NCBI GenBank assembly: GCA_949752745.1
Contig: OX457031.1
Location: 7,167,328-7,231,327, forward strand
Reading direction: 5' to 3'
Length of the DNA stretch: 64,000 nt
From: Protula sp. h YS-2021
Taxonomy: Eukaryota > Annelida > Polychaeta > Sabellida > Serpulidae
Shown: positions 61,499 to 64,000 of the stretch, piece after piece
Numbering within the stretch: position 1 is the first letter of the stretch
How the letters are laid out: each line of letters opens with the position of its first letter
Position numbers and translations under genes: made by a program
Notes under the pieces: model-generated
What the model was told of the DNA's origin: nothing
Database searches by the model: none
What the model saw: the letters and a program-made list of their open reading frames with translations, nothing else

Positions 61499-63599
61499 TG
61501 TAGTAGACCCCGTTTTTATATATGTATTTTATATGTATATTTGCAGTAGTTTATGGGTATTTTTGTTTAGGGAGGTAATCGCAATTATCCCGAGTAGGTG
61601 TCACAGAGTTCTCAATCGCGTGTTGTATTCAATTCATAATTACACCCGTGTCACCGAACTACTCAATTGCATTTTTGTACTCAGGTGTCAGCGGGGTTCT
61701 GAACTGCGTATTCTACTCAGGGTTGAGTTGCGGCGGTGAGAAATTGCAATTACCCATGAGTAACCGCTGAGTACGTGTCACGCTGTGCTCAGTCTTGAGT
61801 TGAATTTCGTGTCAAATTATCGGTATAAATAGGGCTGTTTTTCTAGGGGTTATCATTCATCAAAACCGCGCTTATAGTTAACAGTCTCGAGTTGTTTGCC
61901 ATACGATTTGAGCTCACTAAAATAAGGATAATATTTGAAATAACATAACAGTCACTCGGGATAAAACTTGGATAAATTACGGGTAGTTTATGGACATTTC
62001 TCGCTTTAGAGTGACTTCAAAATTTAGAATTAAACTGTGTTGCAAATAAGGATTATTTAAGCGCGTCCGAAGAGCTGTGAAAGGTTGGTTTATTTTGTTC
62101 TCTGTATATAGGAATAACCTTGAATATTGTTTTTGGAACATGCCAGTAATTAGGATGTTCGTTATCTTTTAAAAGTAAATAAAGTACATGAAACTAGGAC
62201 AGTAATTTTTGCAGTAATGTTGACCTCCGGCAAGCTTCAGTGTATTGATTTTAGGTCGCAAAATGTCACTTGTTTACAAATGTGTTTTGCGCGTGCCGGT
62301 AGTTCCAAAGGTTAATGATAAGCATAATGGTACGCTAGTCTGCGATTGGTCGGAAATCTGAGACGCGTTGGTCTCGTTTCTCCTGAGAAATAAACATAAT
62401 AAAAGATGCAAGTTTAAAGTTATTAAAAGTAATATTTTCGCGTCTGGTTATTTATATTATGTAAAGATATTTACGGAGAAATTATTTAGAGAGATTATGT
62501 CACTAAATCAGAGGTATATTTGGGGACTACTTTCTCGCGTAGGGTTTCCTGACTCCGCCGCCTCTCGGCCAATCAAAATCAAGTCACGTGTTAAATTATT
62601 CCGCGTTTAGGGTTTATAAGGGTATGTTTTAGACAAGTTAAGCAGAATTGAGCTGGGTCTCAACGAGTTCAGATAGCCGGAGAAAGCAAAGCGAAAGCCA
62701 TAGTCTTGCTTGGTTGGACCAAGCAGAGAGTTATACGACTTCCGGGAAGTTGTGTTTGGTGATTTCGGTGCTTTTCTTTGGTCAAGCGGTGCCCTGTGAG
62801 ACTTTAGATCTCTTCACCAATTGACAAAGCACTCAAAATTTTAGTCTAAGTCAGGAATACGTCGGCACGAAATATCGTGTTGCTGAACTTCTTCAATTGA
62901 AAGGTGCCCTGTGAGGCTCGTGATCTCTTCACTTCTTGGCGTTGCCAGTCATTTAGTGCCCTGTGAGACACCAGACCTCTTCACCTATCAATTGAAGCTG
63001 TTCCCCAAGTTAGGCTAATTCCTAAATTGAGAGGTGCCCTGTGAGGCTCGTGATCTCTTCACTTCTTGGTATTGCAACCATTGAGTGCCCTGTGAGAGAC
63101 CTGACCTCTTCACCAATCAATTGTAGGAATTATTCGATTAGAATCAGTTTAGCAGCGAGGTGCCCTGTGAGGCTTGTGATCTCTTCACTTCTTGGCGTTG
63201 CCAGTCATTTAGTGCCCTGTGAGACACTCGACCTCTTCACCAAACGGCGAGGCTGTAAAGTTAGGGAACGGTCCCAGGGACCGATCTGGAGTTAGGACAC
63301 GTAATAGGAACAGTGAGGACACGCTAGGATCGGCCAGGGCCATTTAGGACCAGGGAGGGTCAACACGCCCTGTCACAGTATCTAGTGTAAATACAGAGTT
63401 GAGAGTAAATGTAATAAGTTTTATGTGTCCGAGAATATTTTCCCACCCCTGTTGTTGTTTTAATAAGTTAATTTTATATCAATAAAATTTATATAACTGT
63501 TTTAAGAGTTGCTTATTCTGCTGAGAGGCAGTAGCTTAACCTTCTACTTCACACAGTACCTATTCACAAATAAATTAAAAAAAAACACAGTTTGTTACA
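61499..63599 (+). repeat. Gypsy 3' LTR (2101 bp)
   Basis: Near-identical to the 5' LTR. Differences seen: an extra TCTCG near 61885, A/T near 61936, T/C near 61952, two changes near 62153-62158 (TAGTATGCTC versus TAGGATGTTC), one extra A near 63465 and two extra bases in the A-run near 63575. All other blocks I compared agree. Confidence 0.97.
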
Positions 63600-63603
63600 C
63601 TAT

Positions 63604-64000
63604 TAAAGAGACTGAATAATATGTAAAATAGTTTCTAAAAGATCTTGTGGTTGCTTTATAAAGTCGAAAGTGTGCATTTGGAAACAGAATTAGAATTTTG
63701 ATGTTTTCCTCTTGTCATTTCTTTATAATAATTTATCCCTTAAGATTTGCAATCGAAACGACACCTCCATCGGAAAGACGGGAAAGTACGAATTGGCTTA
63801 TTTTCGACCTAACTCTTTTAATAACGCACATCAGTACACCTTTTGCTTTATATAATAATATTTCACTGATGAATTTATACATGCACACTCTTAAATCCTG
63901 TTGTGCAATTTGAAGCAACTTTGTTGATTTTGATATCTCGTTTGTCAGTTTCATTTGTAACTGCTATAGACTATATTATTATATCAGGAGGACACATTCA
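63604..64000. other. Flank after the Gypsy element
   Basis: Ordinary AT-rich sequence. Two short overlapping frames on opposite strands have no family resemblance. Confidence 0.5.

Larger units (their letters stand above)
51838..63599 (+). mobile_element. Young Ty3/Gypsy LTR retrotransposon with a third ORF, 11.76 kb
   Basis: Two direct LTRs of 2093 and 2101 bp enclose primer site, gag, -1 frameshift site, pol (protease, RT, RNase H, integrase) and an extra zinc-finger ORF. This order of pol domains defines Ty3/Gypsy. CTAT is present just before the left LTR (51834-51837) and just after the right one (63600-63603), a 4-bp target duplication. Compared by eye the LTRs differ at about four substitutions, a 5-bp insertion and two small A/T-run indels, so the insertion is recent. 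Gag has one frame break and the pol C-terminus two to three, so as written this copy is not fully autonomous. Its clade is not clear: no chromodomain and no envelope are seen. Confidence 0.95.

Overview
The window looks like AT-rich, intron-bearing animal DNA, most likely from a marine invertebrate. A mollusc or other lophotrochozoan is my guess, based on the mix of BEL/Pao and Ty3/Gypsy elements, MITE-like elements tied to (TA)n tracts, and a CUB-domain membrane protein. No bacterial or plasmid feature is seen. Host genes are sparse and transposon-derived DNA dominates.

Layout. 1-4.3 kb holds no recognisable gene. 4.3-11.6 kb (minus strand) is a two-exon flavin-containing monooxygenase gene whose 5.6-kb intron carries a 0.3-kb tandem duplication and two degenerate satellite arrays. 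11.8-25.1 kb is gene-poor: (TA)n tracts, several inverted-repeat elements, a Gypsy integrase relic and an 18-bp GC-rich minisatellite. 25.2-34.2 kb is a decayed BEL/Pao element with a SAP-type motif and a 22-residue repeat array in gag, and LTRs of very unequal length. 34.2-42.3 kb holds old dispersed repeats, a Tc1 transposase relic, a tRNA-like SINE head and a block dense in AGGTCA hexamers. 42.3-43.8 kb is the last exon of a CUB-CUB-mucin-CCP-transmembrane protein. 44.7-49.4 kb has two inverted copies of a 0.5-kb repeat enclosing a candidate orphan exon and a LINE relic.

51.8-63.6 kb is the highlight: a very young 11.76-kb Ty3/Gypsy element with 2.1-kb LTRs that differ at only about four bases plus three short indels, a 4-bp target duplication (CTAT), a tRNA-Lys-like primer site and a polypurine tract. 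Gag and pol are joined by a textbook -1 ribosomal frameshift site: heptamer GGGAAAC, 5-nt spacer, perfect 12-bp hairpin. Downstream of pol is a third ORF, directly behind a strong splice acceptor. It encodes a 203-residue protein with one C2HC-type zinc finger, acidic and S/T-P-rich segments and an SV40-like nuclear localisation signal. The LTR carries two internal repeat arrays, four copies in U3 and seven copies further downstream in what should be transcribed leader. My hypothesis is that this is a retroelement with its own spliced nuclear regulator acting on repeated sites in its LTR. The copy has small frame breaks in gag and at the pol C-terminus, which is odd for such young LTRs.

All calls come from reading the sequence by eye; no alignment or database search was run, and exon boundaries are judged from consensus only.
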